Shown piece by piece: positions 37,429 to 45,478 of a stretch of DNA of 64,000 nt; within the stretch, counting starts at the first letter, position 1; each line of letters opens with the position of its first letter. A program made the translations under genes and the position numbers. The DNA is from Methanococcus maripaludis C5 (GTDB taxonomy: Archaea; AGJL01; Methanococci; Methanococcales; Methanococcaceae): the NCBI RefSeq assembly GCF_000016125.1, contig NC_009135.1, forward strand, positions 992,001 to 1,056,000, read 5' to 3'. Below the pieces are notes generated by a model that was given only the letters and a program-made list of their open reading frames with translations, was not told where the DNA came from and made no database searches.

Positions 37429-38511
37429 ATGATACTAGAACTGCTCGAATTTCTACAGAATAACTTTGTTTATGGATTATCGTATTATTCGGGATTAAAA
37501 TTAATTTTAATGGTTATTATAGGTTTAGTATTATCATTTTTTATTGAAAAACGGGTTAAAAAGTTATCCGAAACCACAAAACAGGCTTGGATAATAAATG
37601 ATGAAACTGCAGGCCTCCTCTCAACATTTGTACTTGCAATATTCGTAGTTCTTGCATTAAACGTCATTGAAAGTTTTGTAACATACCAAATATTTGGATT
37701 TGATTTAAAAATTTTGATTTACTCGCTACTTTTAGTATATTTCACATATCGGATTTCTAATCGTTCTAAAAGATATTTGCTACTTAAAGGCTCACAAGAA
37801 GGGAACTTTGCAGAATACCGTGTAAAAGCAACCATTTTTCATTATTCGGTAATGATAATCGCATTTGGAATAGTTTTCCATATGCTTGGTCTCACCAATA
37901 GACTTGGAAGTCTCCTAGTTGCAGGGGGAATTACAGGTATAATTTTGGGTTTTGCATCCCAGACAGTTGTTGCAAATTTTATATCTGGAATATTCCTTTA
38001 TTTTGATAAACCGTTAAAGATAGGAGATTCTGTAGAAATTGGAACAAGTTCTGGAATTGTAAATGATATTAAAATGATGTCAACAAGAATCAGAACTTGG
38101 GATGGCGTATTAGTTAGAATTCCTAATGAAAAGGTCTTCAATTCAGAGATTATAAACAATAAAAAATATCCTGCAAGACGTGTCGATATCGAAGTTGGAA
38201 TTGCGTACAAAGAAGACGCAGACCGTGCAATTGAACTTATATGGAATATGCTTGAAGATATGACCTATGTTTTGGTTGACCCGGAACCACAAATATTTGT
38301 AAATAATCTTGGAAACAGCAGCGTTGATATTTCCGTAAAAGCTTGGACTCCAAGTGAAAAATGGTACGATGTAAAACGAGAAATCATTAAAAACATTAAA
38401 AAAGAATTTGATGGGGAAAATATTGAAATTCCATTCCCACAAAGAACTGTATGGTTTCCACAGGATCTTAAAATTAAAATTGATAAAGAAGAGGATAAAA
38501 AAATTGAATAA
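37429..38511 (+). CDS. MscS-family small-conductance mechanosensitive channel
   Basis: A 360-residue membrane channel that opens on membrane tension to release solutes. Four N-terminal membrane segments precede the pore helix region VAGGITGIILGFASQTVVAN followed by FISGIFLYFDKPLKIGDSVEI, the beta domain with RIPNEKVFNSEIINN, and a C-terminal alpha/beta domain (DISVKAWT, EIPFPQRTVW). M. jannaschii has two such channels (MJ0170, MJ1143); I cannot say which orthologue this is. It follows the DUF432 gene without gap. Confidence 0.88.
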   Translation: MILELLEFLQNNFVYGLSYYSGLKLILMVIIGLVLSFFIEKRVKKLSETTKQAWIINDETAGLLSTFVLAIFVVLALNVIESFVTYQIFGFDLKILIYSLLLVYFTYRISNRSKRYLLLKGSQEGNFAEYRVKATIFHYSVMIIAFGIVFHMLGLTNRLGSLLVAGGITGIILGFASQTVVANFISGIFLYFDKPLKIGDSVEIGTSSGIVNDIKMMSTRIRTWDGVLVRIPNEKVFNSEIINNKKYPARRVDIEVGIAYKEDADRAIELIWNMLEDMTYVLVDPEPQIFVNNLGNSSVDISVKAWTPSEKWYDVKREIIKNIKKEFDGENIEIPFPQRTVWFPQDLKIKIDKEEDKKIE

Positions 38512-38515
38512 GTTA

Positions 38516-38746
38516 TTAAAAATCTTTTGAATATTCTTTTAATGACTTATTTATTGTATAAACTAAATTCCGAGCTGTAATTATTGATAGAATTACCATC
38601 AATATTACAAAAACGGCTGCAATATCATTAATATCGTAAGAAATATAGTTGGTCAGAAATGAAAGTATTTCTGGATTTAAACCGACAGAATATGCGAGTA
38701 CTATCCAAAAAATTAGTAAAAGAAGAATATTTATTTCTTTTTTCAT
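38516..38746 (-). CDS. Small membrane protein, 76 residues
   Basis: Two hydrophobic segments (INILLLLIFWIVLAYSVGL and IAAVFVILMVILSIITAR) with a short basic tail. No family recognised. It converges with the MscS gene (4 bases between stops) and lies 5 bases after the next membrane protein gene on the same strand, so the two are co-transcribed. Confidence 0.6.
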   Translation of the reverse strand: MKKEINILLLLIFWIVLAYSVGLNPEILSFLTNYISYDINDIAAVFVILMVILSIITARNLVYTINKSLKEYSKDF

Positions 38747-38751
38747 AATCC

Positions 38752-39321
38752 CTACTCTTCTTCAGATTCTTCGGTTTCAGTTTTTTCAAACTTTTTTGAA
38801 ATTTCTGCGGCTTTTCTTTCGATATCCTCTGAAAAAATATTTCCTACGCGAATTATTACAAATATTGCCCAGATTATAAGTAGTAATAAAACGATTCCTG
38901 CAAGTGCTGCAAATATTCCTGCAATAAGCGGCAGGAAAAACATGTATGCAATTATTGCAAGCAAAACGTATCCCAATCCCCTAAATCCAGATCGATAATG
39001 CTGCAGTTTTTCGTCAGTTAAATCATCTTTCATGAATTTAACTGCAACCATATCTGAAATACCATCTGTTAGCATCAGTATGTTTTTAAGAATCTTTAAA
39101 AGAAGTATTACAAGTGCAATTATAACTACACCGGAAATTATGGCTTTCATTCCAACTAATCCAAATATAAACGGATTTCCTAAGAAATCACCAAGTGGTT
39201 GGAATACCAAAACTGCAAGAAGCCATATTACAAAAGCAACTGCCAAATTTACAATTATTTTTGGAAAACTTTCGTGAATTTTTCTTTGAGAATCTGCGTA
39301 GATCTTATCTTTCGCCCACAT
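38752..39321 (-). CDS. Polytopic membrane protein, 189 residues
   Basis: Four or five membrane segments (about 18-40, 52-74, 110-150) with a charged C-terminal tail ending in ETEESEEE. No recognised domain. The ATG at 39321 is used because GGGGGTGAAAAGT immediately precedes it; the longer frame starts five codons earlier. Its position next to DUF432-MscS suggests a membrane-stress function, which is inference only. Confidence 0.6.
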   Translation of the reverse strand: MWAKDKIYADSQRKIHESFPKIIVNLAVAFVIWLLAVLVFQPLGDFLGNPFIFGLVGMKAIISGVVIIALVILLLKILKNILMLTDGISDMVAVKFMKDDLTDEKLQHYRSGFRGLGYVLLAIIAYMFFLPLIAGIFAALAGIVLLLLIIWAIFVIIRVGNIFSEDIERKAAEISKKFEKTETEESEEE

Positions 39322-39479
39322 ACTTTTCACCCCCATTGAAATTATATCATAATGAGTATAAAAACGTAAATTTAGCTAAATTATCCCGATTTAAAAGAAA
39401 AAAGAGAATTTAATCAGTAATAACACCTAATAAATATTTAAATAAAAAAGTGAGGCATTTGAAAATAATAATCTTTCGA

Positions 39480-39989
39480 TCAATTTTCGATAATATCTTC
39501 GACCTTGTTTATAAAATCAATGGATTTTTTCTGAAGTTCTAAAACTTTAGACTCGCTAAACATTATATCTGTCGAATAACTTGCTTTTTGTCGTTCTGAT
39601 TTTAAACTCGTATAGAATGTTGCATCTTTTTTAGTAATGGATAATTCGTCAATTAATCGCAACTCTTCTTTTCTAAATTCGTTCGTATAGTTTTTTATCA
39701 AAAAAATCATTGTTGCATTGTGACTTCTTGAAATAAATCCTTTTCTTGAAACTAACGCTAGTGCAGCATGATAAACCGCATAATAAAGTCCCACAATACT
39801 CCAATCCTGAAAATTACCATTTTTTATATTTTGATTTACAAATGCAAGATTGTGTTTTGCTTTATCCATATGTGCATGAACAAGGGACTTCGCATGGCGT
39901 TCTTTTTCAAGATTTTTCTTGTAAATATGAAAATCGTAAGCAATTTCGAGTTTTTCCGTATTTTTAAAATATTCTTCAACGTTTAACAT
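39480..39989 (-). CDS. HEPN domain protein (putative toxin partner of MNT)
   Basis: A 169-residue all-helical HEPN protein. The HEPN motif region is RKGFISRSHNATM (Rx4-6H-like), in the centre. HEPN proteins in such pairs act as RNase-type toxins or as subunits neutralised by the MNT nucleotidyltransferase. Its start lies 14 bases inside the end of the MNT gene upstream (overlap 39976-39989), so the two are translationally coupled. The target RNA is unknown. Confidence 0.75.
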   Translation of the reverse strand: MLNVEEYFKNTEKLEIAYDFHIYKKNLEKERHAKSLVHAHMDKAKHNLAFVNQNIKNGNFQDWSIVGLYYAVYHAALALVSRKGFISRSHNATMIFLIKNYTNEFRKEELRLIDELSITKKDATFYTSLKSERQKASYSTDIMFSESKVLELQKKSIDFINKVEDIIEN

Positions 39990-40593
39990 TTAAAATTACC
40001 TCGTGGTAATTCTGATGTCCAAAAACTGGAAATCCAGTTAATTTAGCCTGATCTACAATATGATCTTTTGAGTTTAAAAAATAGTCGATTTCGACTGCAA
40101 CTATACTTATCGGATATAACGACCTGCTTTCAGCTTTTGATTTTGCATATTCCAATTTCTGATTAATTTCTTCTCGATACCGTTTTTGTAAGTCGGGATC
40201 TTCAAAAGAATGCGTTACAACCATCAAATCAATGTCACTATTTTCAGTCTCTTTTTTTCTAGATGCAGAACCAAAAAGAATCATAAAATCGATTTCTTTT
40301 GGGAAAATTTCAATAAAATCCAGTATCGGTGCCCGAACATTTCTATTCAATTTCCAAAATCGTTCTTCATCGATTTCTGAAAATTTAAAAACTGTTTTTT
40401 TGGTATTTTTTAAAATATAAAATGCGTTTGATTTTTCCTTCAATTTTAAAATTTGTTTTTCAGATTCGAGTTTTTTCAAAGCATTTTGAAGAGAACTGTT
40501 TGAAAGTCCTGTGAGTTCTTTTAACTCGCTAAAATATAATTTACATTTATTTGCTGCATAATAAGCCCGGTATAATTTATCTAAAGCATTCAT
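39976..40593 (-). CDS. MNT-type nucleotidyltransferase with N-terminal winged helix (antitoxin)
   Basis: A 205-residue protein. Residues 1-70 form a winged helix (LYFSELKELTGLSNSSLQNA), and residues about 95-200 an MNT minimal nucleotidyltransferase with FGSASRKKETENSDIDLMV, containing the GSxxx and DxD motif. In the type VII HEPN-MNT pairs the MNT partner adds AMP to the HEPN toxin. The HTH domain suggests autoregulation; two 19-base direct repeats lie upstream of its start (40621-40660). Confidence 0.75.
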   Translation of the reverse strand: MNALDKLYRAYYAANKCKLYFSELKELTGLSNSSLQNALKKLESEKQILKLKEKSNAFYILKNTKKTVFKFSEIDEERFWKLNRNVRAPILDFIEIFPKEIDFMILFGSASRKKETENSDIDLMVVTHSFEDPDLQKRYREEINQKLEYAKSKAESRSLYPISIVAVEIDYFLNSKDHIVDQAKLTGFPVFGHQNYHEVILNVKR

Positions 40594-40620
40594 GAACAGA
40601 AGTTATATTTTTAGATATAA

Positions 40621-40660
40621 ATATCTTACCAATTTTTGGCAATATCTTACCAATTTTTGG
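40621..40660. promoter_or_regulatory. Two direct repeats upstream of the HEPN/MNT operon
   Basis: ATATCTTACCAATTTTTGG occurs at 40621-40639 and again at 40642-40660 with a period of 21 bases, two helical turns. Each copy holds CCAATTTTTGG, an imperfect palindrome. The pair starts 28 bases before the MNT start codon. It is a candidate operator for the winged helix of the MNT protein. Confidence 0.55.
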
Positions 40661-40829
40661 TATATTATACAATAATATATTTGAAAGATTGAGGATATGT
40701 AAATTGTCCTGAAACATAGGTATTTTCGATATCTTTATATACTGATATTACAATGCGTTATAATCTAAAAAATCAAAAACCTTCGTACTTAATGTAAAAA
40801 GATGCGTAAACTCTGGAGGGCACCAGCAT

Positions 40830-42488
40830 ATGAAAATTAATCAGAATTTAAATTATGAAAACCTTAAAAATGACCTATTTGCAGGATTTACTATTGCAAT
40901 AGTCGCATTACCTCTTGCAATGGCCTTCGCAATAGCCTCAGGAGTTTCACCTGAAAAAGGATTATTTACTGCAATAGTCGCAGGTTTTCTAATCTCACTA
41001 CTTGGGGGAAGTAAATATCAAATAGGGGGGCCAACTGGAGCTTTTGTTGTAATACTTTTTGGAATTATAGCTTCATACGGATACGAAGGACTTGTAATCG
41101 CAACATTAATGGCAGGTTTAATTTTAATTGGCATGGGATTGTTAAAATTAGGAAACATTATAAAATTCATTCCTTATCCTGTCACAATGGGATTTACATC
41201 AGGAATTGCATTAATTATTTTTTCTACACAGATTAAGGATTTTTTCGGACTTTCGATTGGAAGTATTCCTGCAACATTTTTAGATCAGTGGATCGTATAC
41301 TTAACACATATCCAGTTATTAAACCCCTATGCACTGTTTATTTCAATATTAACTTTAATCATCCTTACAAATTCAAAAAAAGTATTTTCAAAAATTCCTT
41401 CGCCAATAATTGCAATAATTGCTGGAATTTTTTTAGTTTATTTTTTTAATTTACCTGTTGAAACAATTGAATCCAAATTTGGGCAAATACCAAATACAAT
41501 TCCTTTTCCAAACCTTCCGGAATTAAATCTTCAAAAAATGGAACTTTTATTCCCGAGCGCACTATCTATTGCATTTTTAGGTGCAATAGAATCATTGATG
41601 TGTGCTGTTGTTGCAGATGGTATGACTGGATACAAACACAACTCAAATAAAGAGTTAGTGGGCCAAGGAATTGCAAATATCGGATCAGTTTTGTTTGGAG
41701 GAATTCCTGCAACAGGGGCCCTTGCACGTACTGCAACAAATATTAAAGCCGGGGCTACATCAAGATTATCTGGAATAATTCATGTAATAATGTTATTTTT
41801 ATTCATGCTATTACTATCCCCCTTAATTTTAAAAATACCTCTTGCAACACTTTCTGCAATACTTGTAGTTGTAGCATGGAACATGGCTGAAGTAAAACAT
41901 TTCAAATCAATACTATTTAAATCTCCAAAAAGGGATAGAATCGTATTACTTGTTACATTCCTCCTTACAGTGTTTGTAAATTTAAATACTGCAATACAGA
42001 TCGGAATGCTTCTTGCAGTGATTGTATTTATGCAGAGATTAATCGAAGTTAGCGAAATTTCTAACTTAAAAACAATTCCACAAGAAAAAGATCCATATTC
42101 AATTACTTTAAAGGATGTTCCACCATGTATTGAGGTTTATGAGGTAAATGGACCATTTTTCTTTGGAATCGCAGATAAATTCAAAAGTACGTTAAATGTA
42201 GTTGCTAAAAGAAAACCTTCTGCAATAATCCTTCGTATGCGTAATGTTCCAATAATTGATGCTACAGGAATAAAAAATCTCGAAGAGTTTATTGAATCGT
42301 CTAAAAAACAGGACATATCTTTGATTATTTCAGGTGCAGACTATAACTTAAGAAAAAAATTTGAAAAATATGGATTGACAAATATGATTGGTAAAGAAAA
42401 TATTTGTGAGGATATCGATTTAGCACTAGCTCGTGCAAGAGAATTAATAAAAATAAAACACCCTGAAACAGGTTTGTGTCCAGAATAA
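40830..42488 (+). CDS. SulP-family anion transporter with STAS domain
   Basis: A 552-residue inner membrane transporter with 10-12 membrane segments. It has AGFTIAIVALPLAMAFAIAS near the N-terminus and the GGIPATGALARTATNIKAGA segment typical of SulP, followed by a C-terminal STAS domain from about residue 430 (IEVYEVNGPFFFGIADK, VPIIDATGIKNLEEF). Substrates of the family include sulfate, bicarbonate and molybdate; the present one is unknown. The GGAGGG ribosome binding site is unusually strong for this genome. TATA-like CTTTATATACTG lies at 40731-40742. Confidence 0.88.
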   Translation: MKINQNLNYENLKNDLFAGFTIAIVALPLAMAFAIASGVSPEKGLFTAIVAGFLISLLGGSKYQIGGPTGAFVVILFGIIASYGYEGLVIATLMAGLILIGMGLLKLGNIIKFIPYPVTMGFTSGIALIIFSTQIKDFFGLSIGSIPATFLDQWIVYLTHIQLLNPYALFISILTLIILTNSKKVFSKIPSPIIAIIAGIFLVYFFNLPVETIESKFGQIPNTIPFPNLPELNLQKMELLFPSALSIAFLGAIESLMCAVVADGMTGYKHNSNKELVGQGIANIGSVLFGGIPATGALARTATNIKAGATSRLSGIIHVIMLFLFMLLLSPLILKIPLATLSAILVVVAWNMAEVKHFKSILFKSPKRDRIVLLVTFLLTVFVNLNTAIQIGMLLAVIVFMQRLIEVSEISNLKTIPQEKDPYSITLKDVPPCIEVYEVNGPFFFGIADKFKSTLNVVAKRKPSAIILRMRNVPIIDATGIKNLEEFIESSKKQDISLIISGADYNLRKKFEKYGLTNMIGKENICEDIDLALARARELIKIKHPETGLCPE

Positions 42489-42900
42489 CAAAAATTGAAT
42501 TAAATAATAAAAAATTAAATGCATGCTTCCTGTTTAAAACAGTATGGTGCATAGCATGCATTTCGTGTTTCAACCGAAAACTGGTTATGGATCTGTGACG
42601 TTTTAGGCCAATTTTATCTAAAGAACCAATATGTTCTTTTAAACTCCCCAATATACCCCAGAAAAATTAATTCTGGGATAATATATTTTCTCTATAACGC
42701 AATATTTATTATTTTGGGGATTAATGTTAATAAAAATGGATTAAAATGGAAATATTGTAAAAAACGTTATTTTAAAGTTAAATAACCTTTTACCATTTAG
42801 TTGAAATTAATTGAAAATAAAGGATTAAAGTTATATAATTCTTTAAAAAGAATATTAAATAACATAATTTGATTAATGTGTGACTTTTTGGTGGGGAATT
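42489..42900. other. 412-base intergenic region
   Basis: No coding frame is supported here. It contains the hairpin listed at 42517-42563, then a very AT-rich promoter region for the pilin gene. Confidence 0.5.
42517..42563. repeat. Inverted repeat / long hairpin after SulP gene
   Basis: AAATGCATGC (42517-42526) is perfectly complementary to GCATGCATTT (42554-42563). The intervening 27 bases contain a second palindrome, CTGTTTAAAACAG. It starts 28 bases after the SulP stop codon and could be a terminator-like or processing structure. Confidence 0.6.
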
Positions 42901-43122
42901 ATGTTAAAAAAATTATATTCAAAAAAAGGACAGGTTTCGATGGAAATTGGGATTTTAGTCGGGGCTTCTGTTGCAGTAGCTACGATTGCAAGCTATTTTT
43001 ATGTAGTACATGTTAAATATTCAGATACTCATGCGGGTGAAACTGCAAAAAACATGAGTGATGCCTTATTAAACGTTACAGGAACGGTTTGTGGCAACAT
43101 TTCTGAAATAACAATTACATAA
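42901..43122 (+). CDS. Type IV pilin-like protein with class III signal peptide
   Basis: A 73-residue protein. MLKKLYSKKGQVSMEIGILV is a class III signal sequence with the KKGQVSME cleavage site (before Q), followed by a hydrophobic stalk helix. In methanococci such pilins are processed by the peptidase EppA. The mature protein is very short, with sites for N-glycosylation (NMSD, NVTG, NISE) and a single cysteine. The ATG at 42901 has GGTGGGGAATT upstream; the GTG at 42880 does not. It stands alone, with the wHTH gene converging on it without a gap. Confidence 0.85.
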   Translation: MLKKLYSKKGQVSMEIGILVGASVAVATIASYFYVVHVKYSDTHAGETAKNMSDALLNVTGTVCGNISEITIT

Positions 43123-43746
43123 TTAAAATTTATTTAATTTTACTTTCTTGCTTATTCCGTGTTCATATCTTAAAATTATTCCCCTAAGTTCTAAATCACT
43201 TAAAGTTCTGGAAAGAGTCGATTTTGGAATTTTTGTTCTTTCAAAAAGTTCACTCTGAGTCATTTCCCCATGATCCATTAAAATTTTTACTATAGTTTTT
43301 TCGTTTCCTTTTAAAATTTTAATAAAATTCTCGTTTCTTAATTTTTCTTCGTTTTCAGAGGTTTTTACTTCAGATTCCATGTTTAAATTTTGAATTTCAT
43401 TCGTATTTCCATTTTTAATTTTATCATTGACCTTTGAAGATACAATTTTTCCAATATGGTCGTTTAAATCACTTAAATCTATCTTATTAACATTATTTTT
43501 CTCCGAAAGCTCTAAATCACGAACTGTAAAGTAAATTAGAGTAGTACTTAAGCAAAGCGAAAAGGATGCCAAAACCATTAACATACAATCATAAAGCGTG
43601 TACACATTAGGAACTTCCTGAACATACGTGGTATCCCCTTGAACGATTACCTGAACTGTCGGTGGATATAAAAATTTAGAAGTTAGCACAATTACTGAAA
43701 CGATAAATATCAGCATATATACGGCTATTTTAACTTTTGAACTCAT
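43123..43746 (-). CDS. Membrane-tethered winged-helix regulator
   Basis: A 207-residue protein. Two membrane segments lie at about residues 8-28 and 54-76, with a VPNVYTLYDC loop between. A linker rich in N and E (80-135) leads to a winged helix at about 140-205 (MTQSELFERTKIPKSTLSRT, LELRGIILRYEHG). The DNA-binding domain therefore sits in the cytoplasm and the loop outside, like other archaeal membrane-bound wHTH regulators that sense the envelope. The ATG at 43746 is used (GTGTGAAATTT upstream). It is co-directional with the gene at 43762 and directly abuts the stop of the pilin gene. Confidence 0.72.
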   Translation of the reverse strand: MSSKVKIAVYMLIFIVSVIVLTSKFLYPPTVQVIVQGDTTYVQEVPNVYTLYDCMLMVLASFSLCLSTTLIYFTVRDLELSEKNNVNKIDLSDLNDHIGKIVSSKVNDKIKNGNTNEIQNLNMESEVKTSENEEKLRNENFIKILKGNEKTIVKILMDHGEMTQSELFERTKIPKSTLSRTLSDLELRGIILRYEHGISKKVKLNKF

Positions 43747-43761
43747 AAATTTCACACAATA

Positions 43762-44475
43762 TTAATTTAAAGGCTTACCCATTTTGAAAACTTTCCTTTC
43801 AGTAATGTCCACCATTACCACATATCTCGAACCATCTTCGATATCCAATACAACCATCGCATAAGTGGCATTTTGGAAATTTTTATTGCTTAAATACACC
43901 ATGTCTTGAATAGTTATATTGTAATCCCTATCATTTATAATTTGAGCTGTTTTTTGGTCATTAGACAGTATTTCTTTAACCGTTTTTACATCTTCTTCAG
44001 TAAATCCAGTAGCTTTGATCTCAGAATATCCATCTTCGTGTTCAATAACAAGAGTTTTAGACTTGATTTCAAATGTAGTGTAGTTTTTGATAGATTGAAC
44101 TTTGTTTTCATTGACATTTACAAGTACATATATCAATGTGTCATTTTTCGATAATATAACACCTTTACAATTTTCACCATATTCTTCAAAATCTTCTTTT
44201 AGTAACATAGTACCTGGTGCAAGCCCGTAACCTTCAGCTAAATACCCTGAAACAGTTATATTAGACTTTGCAATTTCAATTGCATGATTTTGATCCTGCG
44301 TTAAATGAGGGCTTTCTTCAGGATATGGCTTAAATTCAGCCATTTTTGGATTAGTTTCAAAGTCATTTGCAATGAATAAATCATCTTCGATAAGTAATGA
44401 ATCAAAAGGTCTCATTATACCAATTGCAACCCCTATAATTGTCAGTACTAAAAATATAATCAAAATTCGTTTCAT
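43762..44475 (-). CDS. Membrane-anchored exported protein of unknown function
   Basis: A 237-residue protein with an N-terminal membrane anchor (RILIIFLVLTIIGVAIGI) and a long exported domain with a repeated beta pattern. Two similar halves, AIEIAKSNITVSGYLAEGYG and the later region EDVKTVKEILSNDQ, resemble PepSY-like folds, but this is weak. N-glycosylation sites (NITV, NYTT, NATY) fit surface exposure. It is 15 bases before the wHTH gene, so probably it senses an outside signal for that regulator (inference). The ATG at 44475 is used, with TTGGTATC upstream. Confidence 0.6.
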   Translation of the reverse strand: MKRILIIFLVLTIIGVAIGIMRPFDSLLIEDDLFIANDFETNPKMAEFKPYPEESPHLTQDQNHAIEIAKSNITVSGYLAEGYGLAPGTMLLKEDFEEYGENCKGVILSKNDTLIYVLVNVNENKVQSIKNYTTFEIKSKTLVIEHEDGYSEIKATGFTEEDVKTVKEILSNDQKTAQIINDRDYNITIQDMVYLSNKNFQNATYAMVVLDIEDGSRYVVMVDITERKVFKMGKPLN

Positions 44476-44535
44476 GATACCAACCATTTTATTTATTTAA
44501 CAATTACATTGTCCAAACAGTATAATTATTTGACG

Positions 44536-44551
44536 TGGAACACTTGTTCCA
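44536..44551. promoter_or_regulatory. Palindromic operator candidate (GGAA-N6-TTCC)
   Basis: TGGAACACTTGTTCCA is a palindrome with seven-base arms around CT. It satisfies GGAA-N6-TTCC, the operator form of the nitrogen repressor NrpR in methanococci. A second half-like GGAATCGTTC follows at 44558. On the minus strand a TATA-like TTTATATACT stands at about 44583, so transcription of the 43762 gene would start next to this site. Binding by NrpR is not shown. Confidence 0.5.
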
Positions 44552-44592
44552 TTTAATGGAATCGTTCATTTTTACAGTATAGTATATAAATG

Positions 44593-44823
44593 CTAATTTA
44601 TAACCCTTTCAAAATTTTGAAAAATCTTTTTGAAAAATATCAAAATTATATTCCATAATTCCATATCACGGGCTTTATGGTATTTAAAAAGTTTAAACAA
44701 TTTTTTTATTAATTCAATCGAAATATAAATATTATTTTTAGGATATAATCCCATAATAGCTTCAAAATACCATTTCATAATATGGAAATGCCGTTTCAAA
44801 ATACATTCATATTCTGTTCCCAC
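44593..44823 (-). CDS. Doubtful small ORF, 76 residues
   Basis: An uninterrupted frame from ATG 44823, Lys/Ile-rich, without a family match. It has no ribosome binding site of the usual type and overlaps the palindrome TTTCAAAATTTTGAAA (44607-44622) at its end. It may be a chance frame in regulatory DNA. Confidence 0.2.
   Translation of the reverse strand: MGTEYECILKRHFHIMKWYFEAIMGLYPKNNIYISIELIKKLFKLFKYHKARDMELWNIILIFFKKIFQNFERVIN
44607..44622. repeat. 16-base perfect palindrome
   Basis: TTTCAAAATTTTGAAA is its own reverse complement. It lies about 20 bases upstream of the TATA-like box of the 43762 gene, at the end of the doubtful ORF. It may be an operator. Confidence 0.5.
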
Positions 44824-44825
44824 AG

Positions 44826-44977
44826 TAGGTTAGTTGAAAGTAATTGTGAGAACACTTACTTTCAAAACCTAATTGTATGGGGATTCAATTAGGAATTAAG
44901 GAGTTATTAGATCCCAATAATTCCTAAATTAATAACCTGAAAAATATAATTTCCAAATTATTGCCTTTTGGAAATTA
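44826..44977 (+). ncRNA. Three consecutive hairpins in the leader of the export locus
   Basis: Hairpin 1: TAGGTT-AG-TTGAAAGTAA (44826-44843) pairs with TTACTTTCAAAACCTA (44856-44871) over 16 base pairs, bulging AG. Hairpin 2: TTAGGAATTA (44889-44898) with TAATTCCTAA (44918-44927). Hairpin 3: TAATTTCCAAA (44947-44957) with TTTGGAAATTA (44967-44977), only 15 bases before the start codon of the gene at 44993. They differ in sequence but are all perfect or nearly so. Probably they form a regulated 5-prime leader or a protein-binding array; the ligand is unknown. Confidence 0.6.
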
Positions 44978-44992
44978 ACCCTATGTGATAAC

Positions 44993-45439
44993 ATGAATAA
45001 AAAATTAAAAAATACTGCTGGAGCCATTCTTATGGTTATCACACTAGTGCCCTACTGTATGGCTATGGACGAACAGACTTCTGAAAAATCCAGTAGCATA
45101 TTTAATAATATATTGTCTTGGTTGAAGTCGGCATTTGGAACCGATATACAAGTTAAACTTGAAAATAATACCTCCAAAAATATGCCAATGATACCAGCAA
45201 ATAATTCTGAAAATATGAATATGCTTGAAATGAATAACAGTACACCTGAAAACGAAATAAATAAAACACGAATTACCCTGAATAATATGCCTGAAAATTT
45301 CAATGAATCATACGTGCCAGATCATGGAAATATGTTGGGTATGCCCGAAAACGTTAATAACACAAAATACCCGCCCCGAATTCCTGAAAACTTTGAAAAT
45401 AACAACCCGATCGAAATAAATTCAAATATTACCCGATAA
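44993..45439 (+). CDS. Secreted Asn-rich protein of unknown function
   Basis: A 148-residue protein. An N-terminal signal peptide (KNTAGAILMVITLVPYCMAM) is followed by an Asn-, Met- and Pro-rich chain with no fold I can recognise. At least eight N-x-S/T sequons (for example ENNTSK, NNSEN, NNSTPE, FNESY, NITR) point to heavy N-glycosylation outside the cell. The repeated P-E-N-x-N pattern near the C-terminus is notable. It is the first gene of the export locus; the start ATG follows GTGATAAC. Confidence 0.65.
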   Translation: MNKKLKNTAGAILMVITLVPYCMAMDEQTSEKSSSIFNNILSWLKSAFGTDIQVKLENNTSKNMPMIPANNSENMNMLEMNNSTPENEINKTRITLNNMPENFNESYVPDHGNMLGMPENVNNTKYPPRIPENFENNNPIEINSNITR

Positions 45440-45478
45440 AAACTTAAAAAAATATACAAATAAATATAGGGTGTGAAT

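Larger units (their letters stand above)
44488..44992. other. 505-base divergent regulatory region
   Basis: This gap between the minus-strand membrane genes and the plus-strand export locus holds the palindromes, a doubtful ORF and three hairpins described in separate entries. Confidence 0.6.
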
